Position numbers and translations under genes: made by a program
Shown here: piece by piece, positions 6,675 through 8,162 of the stretch
Position numbering within the stretch: the first letter of the stretch is position 1
Layout of the letters: the number at the start of each line of letters is the position of its first letter
The notes under the pieces: model-generated
Told to the model about the DNA's origin: nothing
Database searches by the model: none
The model's input: the letters and a program-made list of their open reading frames with translations, nothing else
NCBI GenBank assembly: GCA_900554975.1
Contig: USJI01000031.1
Coordinates: 1 to 8,162, forward strand
Reading direction: 5' to 3'
DNA length: 8,162 bases
DNA from: an uncultured Ruminococcus sp.
GTDB lineage: Bacteria > Bacillota > Clostridia > Oscillospirales > Ruminococcaceae

Positions 6675-6758
6675 CATACTAACAGTCTGTTAAATGAGAA
6701 ATGTGTGAAAAACATCTAAAAATTAGAAAATAGTGTAAATTTTTATTAAAAAACAAAT
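6675..6758. other. AT-rich intergenic stretch with a dyad upstream of the glmS -35 box
   Basis: No gene is supported. The only structure is TAACAG-T-CTGTTA at 6680-6692, a perfect 6-1-6 dyad five bases upstream of the glmS -35 box. That is a plausible activator position, but so short a dyad can arise by chance in AT-rich DNA. Confidence 0.35.
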
Positions 6759-6795
6759 AAAAAAATCCCCGTCTGCTTTACAGCGGTCGGGGATT
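6759..6795 (-). terminator. Rho-independent terminator of the msmX-type gene
   Basis: On the minus strand AATCCCCG / CGGGGATT forms an 8-bp outer stem. After one T-T mismatch, a 5-bp inner stem with one wobble continues around a 4-nt loop, and seven T follow. The plus strand has no T run after it, so it serves the minus-strand transcript from the ABC ATPase gene. Confidence 0.92.
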
Positions 6796-6813
6796 AAAAA
6801 AGAATTGAGGAGG

Positions 6814-6835
6814 GAGGCCTGTAAAAACAGACCTC
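6814..6835 (-). terminator. First hairpin after the msmX-type gene, possible tandem terminator
   Basis: GAGGTCTGT / ACAGGCCTC on the minus strand pairs over 9 bp (one U-G) around a TTTT loop. A run with six T comes only some 8 nt later, so alone it may be a weak terminator or a 3'-end protecting stem. It lies 36 nt after the stop codon and just before the stronger hairpin. On the plus strand the U-G becomes a C-A mismatch, which favours the minus orientation. Confidence 0.5.
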
Positions 6836-6870
6836 AATGAAAATTATAAAAAATATTTAGGGGATGTCAA

Positions 6871-7989
6871 TCAGTTAATAATTGTTTCATCTGTTTCCTT
6901 GTCGAACAGGTGAATCTTGTTTGGATCGATTGCAACCTTTATTCTGTCCTTAGCCTTAGCTGTTGAACGAGGTGAAACTCTTGCTGTGAGCGGTGTTCCC
7001 TCGCAAATCAGGTAAAGGTAAATTTCAGCACCCATCATTTCTGTGATTTCAACGTCACATTCAATGATACCTGTTGTAGCGTTTGAAAGATACATTTCTT
7101 CATCATGTACGCTCTCAGGACGGATACCCATAACAATTTCCTTGCCGACATAGTTGTCAAGCTTTGCAGCAACCTTTGATTCAGGAATGTCAACTGTGAA
7201 CTTCTTTGCACCGCCGAATTCAACAGTGTACTTAGCACCATTCTTCTTGAGAACAGCGTCGATGAAGTTCATCTGAGGTGAACCAAGGAATCCGGCAACG
7301 AACTTGTTGCATGGTCTGTCATAAAGAGCCTGTGGTGTATCAATCTGCTGAATGATACCATCTTTCATAACAACGATTCTGTCACCCATTGTCATAGCTT
7401 CTGTCTGATCGTGTGTAACGTAGATGAATGTTGTACCGAGCTTCTTGTGGAGCTTAGCGATCTCTGTTCTCATCTGTGCACGAAGTTTTGCATCAAGGTT
7501 TGAAAGAGGTTCGTCAAGCAGGAATACCTGTGGTGAACGGACAATAGCACGACCGAGTGCTACACGCTGACGCTGACCACCTGACATAGCCTTTGGCTTT
7601 CTGTCAAGAAGGTGTCCGAGGTCGAGGATCTTAGCTGCTTCCTTAACCTTGCGGTCGATTTCGTCCTTAGGAACTTTTCTGAGCTTAAGTCCGAATGCCA
7701 TGTTATCGTATACTGTCATATGAGGATACAGAGCGTAGTTCTGGAATACCATCGCAATATCTCTGTCCTTAGGAGCTACGTCGTTAACCAGACGGTCACC
7801 GATATAAAGCTCACCCTCTGAAATTTCTTCAAGACCTGCAATCATTCTGAGTGTTGTAGACTTACCGCAGCCGGAAGGTCCTACCAGAATGATGAACTCC
7901 TTGTCCTGAATCTCTAAATTTACATCTTTAACAGCGACAAAGCCGCCAGGATACTTCTTGTAAATTCCTTTTAATGATAAACTTGCCAT
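6871..7989 (-). CDS. msmX: Multi-sugar ABC transporter ATPase, MsmX/UgpC/MalK type
   Basis: A 372-residue cytoplasmic ATPase that powers CUT1-type importers of oligosaccharides or glycerol-phosphate. Motifs: Walker A GPSGCGKST (37-45), Q-loop Gln83 in VFQNYALYPH, signature MSGGQRQRVALGRA (135-148), Walker B VFLLDE (155-160), D-loop SNLDAKL, H-loop His193 in VTHDQTEAM. After about 240 come the regulatory/TOBE sequences typical of MalK relatives (GFLGSPQMNFI, GIRPESVHDE). Length fits the family. The start at 7989 gives the normal MASLSLKGIYKKYPGG terminus with GGGAGG 10 nt upstream (8000-8005); an in-frame ATG at 8070 is rejected because the -10 box lies inside that extension. No permease or binding-protein gene adjoins it and it has its own promoter and terminator, as expected of a shared ATPase serving several transporters. 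The symbol reflects the family; substrate range is unknown. Confidence 0.93.
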   Translation of the reverse strand: MASLSLKGIYKKYPGGFVAVKDVNLEIQDKEFIILVGPSGCGKSTTLRMIAGLEEISEGELYIGDRLVNDVAPKDRDIAMVFQNYALYPHMTVYDNMAFGLKLRKVPKDEIDRKVKEAAKILDLGHLLDRKPKAMSGGQRQRVALGRAIVRSPQVFLLDEPLSNLDAKLRAQMRTEIAKLHKKLGTTFIYVTHDQTEAMTMGDRIVVMKDGIIQQIDTPQALYDRPCNKFVAGFLGSPQMNFIDAVLKKNGAKYTVEFGGAKKFTVDIPESKVAAKLDNYVGKEIVMGIRPESVHDEEMYLSNATTGIIECDVEITEMMGAEIYLYLICEGTPLTARVSPRSTAKAKDRIKVAIDPNKIHLFDKETDETIIN

Positions 7990-8049
7990 TTTATCAATTC
8001 CTCCCAAATAAAATTCTGCTAACCCGACTAAGATTAACTTACGTATAAT

Positions 8050-8078
8050 ATAATACCAAATTTTTAACAAAGTTTCAA
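8050..8078 (-). promoter_or_regulatory. Promoter of the msmX-type ATPase gene
   Basis: TTGAAA (8073-8078), 17 nt, then TATTAT (8050-8055) preceded by TGG, which supplies the extended -10 TG. Transcription would start near 8043, giving a leader of about 54 nt. No clear catabolite-response dyad is seen beside it. Confidence 0.82.
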
Positions 8079-8162
8079 GTCACTATTTACCCAAACTTAT
8101 TATAATTTGTTTATCCAATATGACGAAAAAATTCCCCCGATATTCCCAAAAGCCTCATCAAA
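8079..8162. other. AT-rich intergenic edge upstream of the msmX-type gene
   Basis: No gene is supported. ATTATAATT around 8099-8107 contains TATAAT-like boxes on both strands, so a second weak promoter in either direction is possible, but no good -35 accompanies the minus-strand box. Confidence 0.3.

Noticed and set aside
7990..8070. N-terminal extension of the ABC ATPase from ATG 8070
   Set aside because: The predicted -10 box (8050-8055) lies inside it, it is not typical of the family, and the ribosome site at 8000-8005 serves ATG 7989.

Overview
The window looks like chromosomal DNA from a moderately AT-rich, low-GC Gram-positive anaerobe, most likely a Ruminococcus-like member of the Oscillospiraceae/Clostridia. 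Reasons: strong AGGAGG-type ribosome sites, AT-rich promoters with extended -10 boxes, a MsmX/UgpC-type sugar ATPase standing alone, and BspA-like leucine-rich-repeat (LRR_5) surface proteins, which are abundant in gut Ruminococcus. The genus is inferred from family content; no marker gene settles it.

Every recognisable gene lies on the minus strand, so transcription runs from high to low coordinates. (1) 8162-6871: an msmX/ugpC-type ABC ATPase with its own promoter (TTGAAA, 17 nt, TATTAT) and two tandem hairpins behind it, the second a strong intrinsic terminator. (2) 6692-1953: a three-gene operon with a clear promoter (TTGCAT, 17 nt, TGC-TATAAT), a leader of about 104 nt, glmS (glucosamine-6-phosphate synthase), then two paralogous membrane-anchored LRR proteins, closed by a clean terminator 7 nt after the last stop. 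The glmS/LRR1 gap is 19 nt and LRR1/LRR2 overlap by 11-14 nt. (3) 1740-1: the first 580 codons of recG, whose last roughly 100 codons lie outside the window.

The housekeeping genes are ordinary and look intact: GlmS makes glucosamine-6-phosphate for peptidoglycan, the MsmX-type ATPase probably energises one or more sugar importers, and RecG remodels stalled forks. The unusual part is the LRR pair co-transcribed with glmS. Each protein has a signal peptide, an extracellular array of about 23-residue repeats, a related C-terminal module and one transmembrane helix, but no LPXTG, S-layer or dockerin anchor. Their cytoplasmic tails have opposite charge: LRR1 ends in 64 residues with 31 Asp/Glu and 2 Lys, while LRR2 ends in a 12-residue tail with 7 Lys. 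This suggests a matched two-part cell-surface complex made together with a cell-wall precursor enzyme; that is inference.

Two leaders also deserve attention. The only good ribosome site for glmS lies 45 nt from the start codon with a hairpin between them, and the recG ribosome site directly abuts a perfect 12-bp inverted repeat. Non-coding stretches are 1741-1988, 6536-6870 and 7990-8162; each is described below.
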